In this document: piece after piece, positions 7,968-14,419 of the stretch | Layout: every line of letters begins with the position of its first letter | Numbering within the stretch: the first letter of the stretch is position 1 | Assembly (NCBI GenBank): GCA_002711495.1 | Contig: PARM01000029.1 | Location: 31,456-45,874, forward strand | Length of the DNA stretch: 14,419 nt | From: Gammaproteobacteria bacterium | GTDB lineage: Bacteria > Pseudomonadota > Gammaproteobacteria > Pseudomonadales > Azotimanducaceae | Direction: 5' to 3' | Translations under genes and position numbers: made by a program | Notes under the pieces: model-generated | Databases searched by the model: none | Told to the model about the DNA's origin: nothing | Seen by the model: the letters and a program-made list of their open reading frames with translations, nothing else

Positions 7968-8993
7968 CTAATTGGCAAATAGATCACTTAGTTGTAAACG
8001 CAGCCATTGATGCTCTTCAGGGCCGGGTTCGTAGGCAACTTGCATGGCGCTCACTGTAATTTTTGTTTTGTAGACTACCGCCTCGTCTTCCAGCTGCTCG
8101 GGGGTGGGCCTTTTACTGTTGAAGCTCAAAGAGATCCCCGGAAAAACCGATGTTTTCAAGCCAGAACCTCTGGCTATGGGATCCGTGGACAGGTTTTCAG
8201 TAAACATCGATTCATAAAAGTTGTAACTACCGATGCGTGAGAATGACCACTCGCTTGATGGAGTTATCATCTCTGGGAAATTCACATTAAGTGCTAGGCC
8301 TAATGGCAGAATCGGACCCTCGTCCGCTTTTTTCAGCAGCTCACCTATCAGCGTTACTGAGTGATCAGCGACGATGAGCGATAGAGGGTTATCGGTGTGG
8401 TTTCCTGACTTATCTTCCTCGCCTACAGTGCTTAGGCCCGCGCTAAAAGCGATCGCGGGGATGCCTCTACTGAGGGCATACTGCACATTACCAACTGTGC
8501 CAGAACTGATCACAATGCTTCCAACGTTCTGGCCCTCGTTTGGACCAGAGACCACAAGGTCCGGAGCGCCTCCCCAGCGGGCAGGGGAAAGAATGTCTAG
8601 CCCGTAGGCGGTGGCCATTATGGGAGTGCCATCTACATAGAAGAAATCTTGATAGTCAAAAGCTTTCTGTTTTTTTGTAACCGGCCCGACGCCGGGGTTC
8701 CCTGGAGAGCCCGCATTGTTCAGGCAGGCTACCGTCAGTGGTTTAACTGGTTTAAGGAATTTTACCGCGGCGCCCATGCCGCTTTGCCCCTGACAGGGTG
8801 TAGAAACAATTACGTCGTGCCCAGCGGTCTTAAGTGCCTTGTAGAGCGCTTTGACGTTGCTGGTCAACCCATCGTCATTACTTAACAAAATGTTAAGTGC
8901 GGAGGCGCAAATGGAGGTAGTCGCTAAGCTGCTCGTTAAAAAAAGTCTCAGGACTAGTTTGATGAATTGCCTTTGATATCGGTTGGTTTTCAT
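7968..8993 (-). CDS. SurE-like 5'/3'-nucleotidase (acid phosphatase) with signal peptide
   Basis: SurE proteins are metal-dependent phosphatases acting on nucleoside monophosphates. Here the SurE core starts at residue 33 (LNILLSNDDG, metal ligands D40 and D41) after a signal-like N-terminus with basic residues, a hydrophobic stretch (about 11-30) and a likely cut after CASA. Further family marks are the Ser in CQGQSGMG (S71), DGTP at 121-124, SGPNEGQN at 149-156 with its metal-binding Asn, and SSGTVGNVQYAL. The protein has 341 residues against about 250 for cytosolic SurE; the excess is the export signal, an insertion around 90-117 and a longer C-terminus. An exported form would release nucleosides or phosphate from external nucleotides, unlike the cytosolic stationary-phase enzyme next to pcm. 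It is therefore not named surE here. The start is ATG (8993-8991). It lies 122 bp downstream of ssrA on the same strand. Confidence 0.87.
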   Translation of the reverse strand: MKTNRYQRQFIKLVLRLFLTSSLATTSICASALNILLSNDDGLTSNVKALYKALKTAGHDVIVSTPCQGQSGMGAAVKFLKPVKPLTVACLNNAGSPGNPGVGPVTKKQKAFDYQDFFYVDGTPIMATAYGLDILSPARWGGAPDLVVSGPNEGQNVGSIVISSGTVGNVQYALSRGIPAIAFSAGLSTVGEEDKSGNHTDNPLSLIVADHSVTLIGELLKKADEGPILPLGLALNVNFPEMITPSSEWSFSRIGSYNFYESMFTENLSTDPIARGSGLKTSVFPGISLSFNSKRPTPEQLEDEAVVYKTKITVSAMQVAYEPGPEEHQWLRLQLSDLFAN

Positions 8994-9115
8994 ATTTTTT
9001 TTGCTCCTAACGCAAAAACGATAACCCAGTGTAGCTGTGATAATCGTCGGTACTCCAAAAGCCTCTCCTCAAAAACTTTGAAACCTTATCAGCTACCCCC
9101 TTTTTTAAGACTTTC

Positions 9116-9481
9116 TGGTGGAGGCGGCGGGAATTGAACCCGCGTCCGTCAGTCCTCTGCCATCAGCTCTACATGTTTATTTTGTCTATTATTTAACTTT
9201 TTGCTGGCCCGACAAGCAGGGATCAAAAAGCGAGCTTGCTTTATGTTTGACTGCTTCAACCACAAGCGGGGTTTTGCAGCGGTCCCATGAGTCGAGCACC
9301 CGGTTTGAATACATGGGCACATCCGCCCCGGGTCAAGCTAACTTAAACTAGGTTTAAGCTGCTAGTGCGTAGTTTTCGTCGTTGGCAACTATAAAAGTTA
9401 CAGCGATTTTTTAACGAGAGTCACTACCCTCTCGACATGCACCTCAGGTTTCGCAACCAGCGTCGAAGCCAAGTCGCCCCC
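9116..9481 (-). ncRNA. ssrA: Transfer-messenger RNA (tmRNA)
   Basis: Rescues stalled ribosomes with SmpB by acting as tRNA and then mRNA. The 5' end GGGGGCG (9481-9475) pairs with CGCCTCC just before the encoded ACCA (3' end at 9116) to make the seven-pair acceptor stem with one G-U. The T arm and its loop are readable before it (GCGGGTTCAATTCCCGC), and the 5' side continues ACTTGGCTTCGACG. The tag frame starts at 9386 and encodes ANDENYALAA with TAA at 9356-9354, preceded by the usual TAGTTGCCAACGACGAAAAC context. The length of 366 is normal for a one-piece tmRNA. smpB lies 66 bp upstream on the same strand. The 3' end is a common integration site for islands, but no duplicate or integrase is in view. 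Confidence 0.97.
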
Positions 9482-9493
9482 TTTCGAGCTAAA

Positions 9494-9522
9494 ATTATAA
9501 CGGGGTTTAACCTCTAAAGGAA
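9494..9522 (-). promoter_or_regulatory. Probable ssrA promoter
   Basis: On the minus strand a perfect TATAAT lies at 9499-9494, 12 bases before the mature tmRNA 5' end. TTCCTT at 9522-9517 is a moderate -35 match with a 17-base spacer. The extra bases fit a short leader removed by RNase P. It lies in the smpB-ssrA gap. Confidence 0.6.
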
Positions 9523-9547
9523 TTTCTAATCAGCGGTTTGTAAATTT

Positions 9548-10024
9548 TCATCGAGTTTCTTTAAGCATACGAGACTTATCCCTGTTCCAATCTCTCTCCT
9601 TAATAGCTTGCCTTTTGTCATGCGATTTTTTACCAGACGCTAAAGCGATCTCGCACTTCACTCGGTTATTCTTCCAGTAAAGGGCAGTCGCCACGCATGT
9701 TTGTCCTTTTTTTTGGATCCCGCCAACCAATCGATCTATCTCTTTTCGGTGCATGAGCAGTTTTCTGGTCCGCTGGGGTTCGGGCTTTATGTGTGTTGAA
9801 ACTGACGCTGTTGGTGTCAAATTGCAACCCGAAAGGTAAGCTTCCCCTCTTTGTATGAATACATATGAATCGACTAATTGGGCGTTTTTCTCCCTCAAAG
9901 CTTTTACCTCCCACCCCTCTAAAACTAGTCCGGCTTCAATCTTTTCATGAAGGTGGTAATCAAATCTCGCTCGCTTGTTGAGGACGATAGTGTTTGATTG
10001 ACTTTTGGGTTTTTTTGCGACCAC
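9548..10024 (-). CDS. smpB: SsrA-binding protein SmpB
   Basis: Binds tmRNA and brings it to stalled ribosomes; its C-terminal tail occupies the empty mRNA channel. The 158 residues match the family (about 160). Conserved features are NKRARFDYHLHEKIEAGLVL at about 16-35, GWEVKALR and a basic tail ending KERDWNRDKSRMLK. The start is GTG (10024-10022); no ATG fits the conserved N-terminus and no clear Shine-Dalgarno precedes it. It is transcribed toward ssrA, 66 bp away. It is divergent from the symporter gene, whereas in many gammaproteobacteria the divergent neighbour is ratA. Confidence 0.96.
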   Translation of the reverse strand: MVAKKPKSQSNTIVLNKRARFDYHLHEKIEAGLVLEGWEVKALREKNAQLVDSYVFIQRGEAYLSGCNLTPTASVSTHIKPEPQRTRKLLMHRKEIDRLVGGIQKKGQTCVATALYWKNNRVKCEIALASGKKSHDKRQAIKERDWNRDKSRMLKETR

Positions 10025-10034
10025 GAGTAGACTT

Positions 10035-10046
10035 ATTAACGTTAAT
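10035..10046. repeat. 12-bp palindrome in the smpB leader
   Basis: ATTAACGTTAAT is a perfect palindrome. It lies between the smpB -10 candidate and the GTG start, at a position where a repressor could act. I cannot assign it to a known regulator. Confidence 0.3.
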
Positions 10047-10055
10047 TGGTTAGTA

Positions 10056-10078
10056 ATTATAGGCTATACGAAAGTTGC
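10056..10078 (-). promoter_or_regulatory. Possible smpB -10 element
   Basis: TATAAT reads on the minus strand at 10061-10056, about 31 bases before the smpB GTG. No good -35 is seen (GCCTTT at a 17-base spacing is weak). A perfect 12-bp palindrome at 10035-10046 lies just downstream, in the expected leader. Confidence 0.4.
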
Positions 10079-10160
10079 AAAGGCAAATAATTTTAATGGG
10101 CGTCCAAACCGAGTTTTTTGGCATTTCCTTGGAAGATTTCTCTGCAGCGCGGAGAGTAAA

Positions 10161-11516
10161 ATGAACAGCTCTTCTTCAGGAATGTGGTCCTCTCGCTTGA
10201 TCTTCATTCTAGCGGCGGCCGGGTCTGCTGTAGGTTTGGGTAATATATGGCGATTTCCCTATGTGGCAGGAGAGAACGGTGGAGGAGTTTTTGTTTTAGC
10301 TTATCTTCTGTGCATCTGCGTGATAGGTTTGCCAATAATGATTGCTGAGATTGTTTTGGGAAGAGCTGGCAAAAATAGTCCAATCGCTTCTATGACAATT
10401 TTGGCAAAAGACTCAGGGACTAACCCTGCTTGGCAAATAATTGGATGGATGGGGGTAGTCGCGGGCTTTATGATCCTATCCTTTTATTCTGTAATTGCTG
10501 GATGGGCATTAGCTTATTTTTTCAAGATGGTTCAAGGGGTGTTTGTAAGCATTGACGCATTAAATGCAAACAGGGTCTTTGAGGACTTTATCGGTGACCC
10601 TTATCGTTTAGTTTTTTGGCACACTGTTTTTATGGCAATAACTATCTTTATTACCTCTCGGGGCGTGGACCAAGGCTTGGAAAAGGCTGTTAAGGTATTA
10701 ATGCCTGGTCTCTTTTTTCTGTTAATTCTTCTGTTAACTTGGGCTGTTTCGTCATCAGGTCACTTTTTAGAAGGTCTGAGCTTTTTGTTTTCTCCTAAAC
10801 CACAGGATTTTTCAGGAAATTCAGTTTTTCTTGCGATGGGCCAAGCCTTTTTTACTCTTAGTCTGGGAATGGGCGCTATCATGGCTTACGGTGCTTATCT
10901 CTCTAAGTCTGCCGGAATTGTCGGATCTGCTTTGACCATAGGAGGACTAGACACACTTGTGGCCTTGCTTTCAGGCATGATCATTTTCCCCATCGTTTTT
11001 GCGAATGGACTGGAACCCTCTGCTGGACCTGGTCTTATGTTCGTATCTCTGCCTTTGGCATTCGGTAACATGGTCGCAGGTCAAATATTCGGCGCAATCT
11101 TTTTTCTTTTGGTTTCACTTGCAGCCGTGACTTCCGCTATATCGATTAGTGAACCTGCCGTTGCTTGGCTAGCTGAAAGAGGAAAGTTTGGGCGACCCAC
11201 CAGCTCATATATTATTGGACTATTTGCTTGGGTTCTTGGACTTGGGAGTGCTTTTTCTTTCAATTTGATGAGCGACTTTACATTGTTGCCGGAAAGATCG
11301 TTCTTTGATTCTATGGATTTCCTTTCTAACAATATACTTTTGCCCCTCGGAGGAATACTTATTAGTGTGTTTGTTGGATGGAGGCTCAAAGCAGAAATTC
11401 TCGTAGACCAACTTCCCAATCTCCCCAGATTGTTTTGGGTTTTGTTGATCTTTTCTTTGCGCTTTATAGCGCCCGGAGCAATATTCATAGTTTTCGCGAT
11501 GAGTATTCTTAAATAG
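10161..11516 (+). CDS. Sodium-dependent SNF/NSS-family transporter
   Basis: Inner-membrane sodium-coupled symporter of the LeuT-fold neurotransmitter:sodium symporter family, probably importing an amino acid or related amine. From ATG 10161 it has 451 residues and about eleven hydrophobic segments. TM1 carries GSAVGLGNIWRFP (21-33), with the Asn and Arg typical of sodium and gate sites, followed by ENGGG. TM6 reads FFTLSLGMGAIMAYGAYL (230-247). A TM8 sodium-site block AAVTSAISISEP lies at 321-332. The frame is open upstream to 10005, but ATG 10161 has GGAGAG 4 bases before it and starts right at the family N-terminus; the longer form would overlap smpB. The stop TAG is immediately followed by the ratA ATG, so the two are surely on one transcript. 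Substrate specificity is not readable. Confidence 0.93.
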   Translation: MNSSSSGMWSSRLIFILAAAGSAVGLGNIWRFPYVAGENGGGVFVLAYLLCICVIGLPIMIAEIVLGRAGKNSPIASMTILAKDSGTNPAWQIIGWMGVVAGFMILSFYSVIAGWALAYFFKMVQGVFVSIDALNANRVFEDFIGDPYRLVFWHTVFMAITIFITSRGVDQGLEKAVKVLMPGLFFLLILLLTWAVSSSGHFLEGLSFLFSPKPQDFSGNSVFLAMGQAFFTLSLGMGAIMAYGAYLSKSAGIVGSALTIGGLDTLVALLSGMIIFPIVFANGLEPSAGPGLMFVSLPLAFGNMVAGQIFGAIFFLLVSLAAVTSAISISEPAVAWLAERGKFGRPTSSYIIGLFAWVLGLGSAFSFNLMSDFTLLPERSFFDSMDFLSNNILLPLGGILISVFVGWRLKAEILVDQLPNLPRLFWVLLIFSLRFIAPGAIFIVFAMSILK

Positions 11517-11954
11517 ATGCCTCAAATTAATCGTTCAGCTTTGATGCCGTTTTCACAGAAAGATATCTTTAACCTAGTGAATGATGTCGAGGCTTACCCC
11601 GATTTTCTTCCTTGGTGCTCCTCGGCTAAAGTTTTAGAGAAGACCTGTGATCAAGTTTTGGCCAAACTCACCTTAAAAAAAGTGGGGGTAAGTTATGAGC
11701 TCGTGACAAGAAATCGTTTAAGCCCTTTTAATCTCATTGATATTGAGTTTGTCGAAGGTCCGCTTCAAAGTTTAAAGGGGGTGTGGCTTTTCACTGAGTT
11801 GGGAGATTTAGGGTGTAAGGTCGAGATGAGTCTTAGTTTTGAGTTGAAGAAACGATTCATTGATAAAGCTATGGGCACGCTTCTGGAGAACGCCGCTGAG
11901 GATATGGTCAGTCTGTTTAGTGCAAGGGCAGCATCTGTCCTTACGGAGCTTTGA
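11517..11954 (+). CDS. ratA: RatA family START-like protein (type II toxin RatA / COQ10-like)
   Basis: Cytosolic protein of the polyketide cyclase/COQ10 START-like fold. In E. coli RatA was reported to bind the 50S subunit and block subunit joining; a ubiquinone-related role is suggested by the COQ10 relatives. The 145 residues are normal. The signature YPDFLPWCSSAKV is at 27-39, and the C-terminal helix (MGTLLENAAEDMVSLFSARA) follows a LSFELKKRF strand. The start ATG directly follows the symporter TAG with zero spacing and no Shine-Dalgarno, so translation probably depends on termination-reinitiation. The usual downstream partner rnfH is missing; only 66 bases separate it from the convergent bamE. 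Confidence 0.92.
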   Translation: MPQINRSALMPFSQKDIFNLVNDVEAYPDFLPWCSSAKVLEKTCDQVLAKLTLKKVGVSYELVTRNRLSPFNLIDIEFVEGPLQSLKGVWLFTELGDLGCKVEMSLSFELKKRFIDKAMGTLLENAAEDMVSLFSARAASVLTEL

Positions 11955-12020
11955 AAAAACTTTTAATTTTTCAGTCGGTCGGATAGCGCCTAAAGTTCTC
12001 AAGTGGTTATCAACTCAAGG

Positions 12021-12386
12021 TTAATCGTCGTCATCTTTCTGAATCTGCTCACTAGGGACATAGTTACCAAAAAAATGCGTCAGTTTATTTTCTGCAAAAT
12101 AAATCGACAGAGTCTGCTTTTTTAGTTTTTCTCCCGAAACTTTGATCGTGTACACGTAATCCCATCTATCTTTTTTCAAGGGGTCCTGCAATATAGGATT
12201 TCCTAAGACGAATCTAACCTGGCTTTTTGACATTCCAGGCTTAAGTCTATCAATCATCTGCTGAGTAACAACGTTTCCCTGCTGAATTCTTAATTTATAT
12301 ACTCCGGGGAACCCGAAATTAGAGCATCCAGAAACTAGTATTGAGCAAATAACTGCGATTACTTTAAGTCTTAACAATCTCTCCAC
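12021..12386 (-). CDS. bamE: Outer membrane protein assembly factor BamE (SmpA/OmlA lipoprotein)
   Basis: Lipoprotein of the BAM complex, which inserts beta-barrel proteins into the outer membrane. The 121 residues open with a lipoprotein signal: basic start, hydrophobic core and lipobox LVSGC with acylated C21. The family core follows: PGVYKLRIQQGNVVTQQ (27-43), then LKPGMSKSQVRFVLGNPIL and DRWDYVY. The acidic end (KDDDD) is short. The start is GTG (12386-12384); a TTG three codons later with AGGTGGAG before it is an alternative. It is divergent from fur, with 79 bp between, as in many gammaproteobacteria. Confidence 0.95.
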   Translation of the reverse strand: MERLLRLKVIAVICSILVSGCSNFGFPGVYKLRIQQGNVVTQQMIDRLKPGMSKSQVRFVLGNPILQDPLKKDRWDYVYTIKVSGEKLKKQTLSIYFAENKLTHFFGNYVPSEQIQKDDDD

Positions 12387-12448
12387 CTAGGTAGACGAAT
12401 AAAGTTAAAGTAGTTTATCTCTCTTTGAGGTAGTATGTAATTAATTGG

Positions 12449-12466
12449 CGATAATTAGATAAAAAA
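12449..12466 (+). promoter_or_regulatory. Candidate fur promoter / Fur-box-like leader
   Basis: GATAAT at 12450-12455 is followed by TAGATAAAAA up to the fur ATG. It could be a -10 element (a TTGAGG at 12425 is 19 bases upstream) and resembles one arm of a Fur box (GATAATnATTATC), but the second arm is poor. Autoregulation is plausible, not shown. No Shine-Dalgarno is evident before ATG 12466. Confidence 0.3.
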
Positions 12467-12879
12467 TGCCCGAAAAAAGCAAAGAGCTAAAAGATGCGGG
12501 ATTAAAAATTACGCTTCCGCGCATAAAAATTCTCCAAGTTCTTGAGAACTCGTCAGTTCAGCATGTTAGTGCTGAAGACGTGTATAAAATGTTGATTGCT
12601 GCTGATGAAGAAATTGGATTGGCCACTGTTTATAGGGTTCTTACGCAGTTTGAACAGGCTGGACTAGTTGCGAGGCACAACTTTGAAGGCGGGCATTCGG
12701 TCTTTGAATTGTCTAAGGAAGACCATCATGATCATATTGTATGTCAGAAATGCGGGAAGATAACCGAGTTCTCTGATGAAAAAATCGAAGCAAGACAAAG
12801 CGAAATCGCAAATTCTTTGGGATATATTCTGCTTGACCACAATCTAAATATGTACGGTTTATGCCCAGATTGTCAGTAA
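12466..12879 (+). CDS. fur: Ferric uptake regulator Fur
   Basis: Iron-responsive dimeric repressor. The 137 residues include a winged-helix domain (about 1-82), with recognition helix GLATVYRVLTQFEQAGLV at 51-68, and a C-terminal metal and dimer domain. Metal-binding residues are visible: the HHDH cluster at 87-90, C93-Q-K-C96 and C133-P-D-C136 for structural zinc. It is shorter than the E. coli protein (148) because the tail ends right after CPDC. It is divergent from bamE and convergent with recN, with 8 bases between stop codons. This arrangement supports Fur itself rather than Zur or PerR. Confidence 0.96.
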   Translation: MPEKSKELKDAGLKITLPRIKILQVLENSSVQHVSAEDVYKMLIAADEEIGLATVYRVLTQFEQAGLVARHNFEGGHSVFELSKEDHHDHIVCQKCGKITEFSDEKIEARQSEIANSLGYILLDHNLNMYGLCPDCQ

Positions 12880-12887
12880 GTTGTGCT

Positions 12888-14419
12888 TTAGTTCTCTTCC
12901 AGTAAAGTTTTTGCGTAGGATAAAGATTGTTCTGTCTCTTGAACTCCGCCTAGCATCCTGGCTATCTCTTTTATTCTTTCTTCTCCCGAAAGTTCCTCAA
13001 CAACCGTGAATAATTTCTCGTCGTTTTGCTTTTTTGCTACCAAATACTGAGTCTCGCCTTTGGCCGCGATCTGGGGAAGGTGAGTCACGCAGAGAACTTG
13101 CGTACTGTGGCCAAGTTTTTTGAGCAAGTTACCGACTACCTCCGCGGTCGGTCCTCCGATACCGGCGTCAATTTCGTCAAACACAATCGTAGGGACGTCT
13201 TTCCCGGAAACTGTTGCTACTTGGATTGCTAAACTAATCCTCGATAGTTCTCCGCCAGATGCAATTTTGTTGAGAGATTTTGGTGGGTCGCCTGGGATTG
13301 TTGAGATCAAGAATTCGACTTTATCCGTCCCCTCAGGAGTCATTACTTGGTCTTGGATTATTTCGACCTTAAAAATTGATTCTGACATTCCCAAGCTGTG
13401 AAGAGTTTCGGTGACCTTTTCCTCTATCCCGCCCGATACCTCGGATCTTTTAGATGAAAGTTCGACGGCTTCTTTAAAATATTCATCTTTGATTTTCTCA
13501 TAAGATATGTTGAGTTGACGGTAGGTTTGCTCGGACGCGTCAAGTCCTGAGAGTGTTTTCCCTATATTTTCACGAAGGTCAATTAGTTCTTCAGGTTGAA
13601 CTTTGTGCTTTCTCGCTATTTCATAAATAAGACCCAAACGATCTTCGATTTCCTTTAGCTTCAGCGAGCTCTCATCAAAATTTTCAAGGAAAGCTGATAG
13701 ATCCTTTGATGCTTCCTCTACCTGAATAAGGGAAGATTCAAATAAATCTTCAATTTGAAGTAGATGTTCACTATCTATCTCAGATAGATTTTTTCTGGCT
13801 CTGTTTATGAGTGAGAGGATGTCTTGATCCTGCTCTCCGTTGATTAGTGCTAACGTCTGTTCAATTTTTTTTCTGTTCTGAGCAGTTTTCTGAAATTCTT
13901 TATAGGAAGACTCCAGTCTGTTTGTCTCTCCTCGTTTTAGGCCTAGCGTTTCCAGTTCGTCTAACTGGTATCTGAGTAGTTGCTCCTTTGCAAGAATCTC
14001 AACCCTCGTGCTTTCGATAACCTTTAACTCTGCTTTAGTCTCTCGTAACTTCTGAAAGACTGACGAGACCCTTTCTTTTTGTTTTTCTAAACCCGCGTAT
14101 TTATCTAGTAAGTTTAATTGGTGATTTTTCTTTAGAAGCAGTTGGTGTTCGTGCTGGGAGTGGACGTCGAGAAGCATTTGACTAAACGTTTTGAGTTCCG
14201 ACAGCGTAATTGGGGTGCCGTTGATGAAAGCTCTGGATGGCCCTTCCTTCTGGATTATTCGACGTAATATGCACTGCTCGTCATCGTCCAATTGTCTGCT
14301 TTGCAGCCACTCCAGGGCTTTGGGCTGGTCTCGCAAATCAAACCGAGCATTTATTTCGGTCTTTTTCTTATCGTGAGGGATAAGAGATGAATCTGCTCTA
14401 TCCCCTAAAGCTAAACCTA
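12888..14419 (-). CDS. recN: DNA repair protein RecN, N-terminus outside the window
   Basis: SMC-like ATPase acting in double-strand-break repair. The frame continues from TAA at 12890-12888 through the right edge; the first visible residues GLALGDRADSS belong to the segment just after Walker A, so roughly 40 residues including Walker A are missing. Visible parts in order are the ATP-domain lobe (ARFDL, then SRAFINGTPI and DVHSQHEHQ), a long coiled-coil region rich in E, K and L, then the C-terminal lobe with ABC signature ASGGELSRISLAIQ, Walker B TIVFDEIDAGIGG and CVTHLPQIAAKG. About 510 residues are visible of a usual 555. A TTG inside the frame at 14336 is not the start. It is convergent with fur. 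Confidence 0.97.
   Translation of the reverse strand, partial: GLALGDRADSSLIPHDKKKTEINARFDLRDQPKALEWLQSRQLDDDEQCILRRIIQKEGPSRAFINGTPITLSELKTFSQMLLDVHSQHEHQLLLKKNHQLNLLDKYAGLEKQKERVSSVFQKLRETKAELKVIESTRVEILAKEQLLRYQLDELETLGLKRGETNRLESSYKEFQKTAQNRKKIEQTLALINGEQDQDILSLINRARKNLSEIDSEHLLQIEDLFESSLIQVEEASKDLSAFLENFDESSLKLKEIEDRLGLIYEIARKHKVQPEELIDLRENIGKTLSGLDASEQTYRQLNISYEKIKDEYFKEAVELSSKRSEVSGGIEEKVTETLHSLGMSESIFKVEIIQDQVMTPEGTDKVEFLISTIPGDPPKSLNKIASGGELSRISLAIQVATVSGKDVPTIVFDEIDAGIGGPTAEVVGNLLKKLGHSTQVLCVTHLPQIAAKGETQYLVAKKQNDEKLFTVVEELSGEERIKEIARMLGGVQETEQSLSYAKTLLEEN

Noticed and set aside
9060..9115. Intrinsic terminator after ssrA
   Set aside because: Only a 5-bp TCAAA/TTTGA stem is present (9069-9081), with no following U run on the minus strand.
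9118..9351. Open frame on the plus strand across the tmRNA
   Set aside because: It lies within ssrA on the opposite strand and its translation reflects structured RNA sequence; such spurious ORFs over tmRNA are common.
10005..10160. Longer N-terminus for the symporter starting at 10005
   Set aside because: It would overlap the smpB start, adds 52 residues unlike the family, and lacks a Shine-Dalgarno. ATG 10161 has GGAGAG upstream and begins right at the conserved TM1 region.
11952..11973. Terminator between ratA and bamE
   Set aside because: TGAAAAA/TTTTTCA can pair, but the stem is almost all A-U and no GC-rich stem is present, so I do not call it.
14334..14336. TTG as the recN start
   Set aside because: The frame stays open to the window edge and upstream residues (GLALGDRADSS...ARFDL) match RecN, so the true start is beyond the window.

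Overview
The window looks like chromosome from a moderately AT-rich marine gammaproteobacterium. The right third carries the cluster recN - fur - bamE - ratA - smpB - ssrA. In gammaproteobacteria such as Pseudomonas these genes sit together in alternating orientations. The tmRNA tag reads ANDENYALAA, as in E. coli. Two secreted sulfatases suggest access to sulfated organic matter, typical of marine heterotrophs. No finer taxonomic call is supported.

Layout from left to right. (1) 1-536, minus: a class I SAM-dependent methyltransferase that runs off the left edge and has an in-frame TGA at codon 12. (2) 728-2266, plus: an exported S1-type sulfatase behind a run of eight G. (3) 2532-3398, minus: purU, divergent from (4) 3645-5138, plus: a methylmalonate-semialdehyde dehydrogenase, followed 81 bp later by (5) 5220-6695, plus: a second exported S1-type sulfatase. 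(6) 6785-7747, minus: a membrane-anchored alpha/beta hydrolase. (7) 7968-8993, minus: a SurE-like phosphatase with a signal peptide. (8) 9116-9481, minus: ssrA (tmRNA), directly downstream of (9) 9548-10024, minus: smpB. (10) 10161-11516, plus: an SNF/NSS-family sodium symporter whose stop codon abuts the start of (11) 11517-11954, plus: ratA. (12) 12021-12386, minus: bamE. (13) 12466-12879, plus: fur. (14) 12888 to the right edge, minus: recN, lacking its N-terminus.

How the genes work together: ssrA and smpB form the ribosome-rescue pair. The two sulfatases would remove sulfate esters from substrates outside the cytoplasm. MmsA and PurU are central-carbon and one-carbon enzymes that could lie downstream of such a diet, but nothing in the window proves a shared pathway. 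RatA, BamE, Fur and RecN are housekeeping genes.

No gene-free stretch exceeds 300 bases. The larger gaps (537-697, 2267-2531, 3399-3644, 7748-7967, 8994-9115) show no RNA gene or convincing intrinsic terminator. Some contain small palindromes or short repeats, listed below. I saw no insertion sequence, integrase, CRISPR array, tRNA or rRNA. I did not find a clearly new multi-gene system. The points most worth a second look are the TGA-interrupted methyltransferase, the symporter placed between smpB and ratA with a zero-gap junction, and the exported, enlarged SurE.
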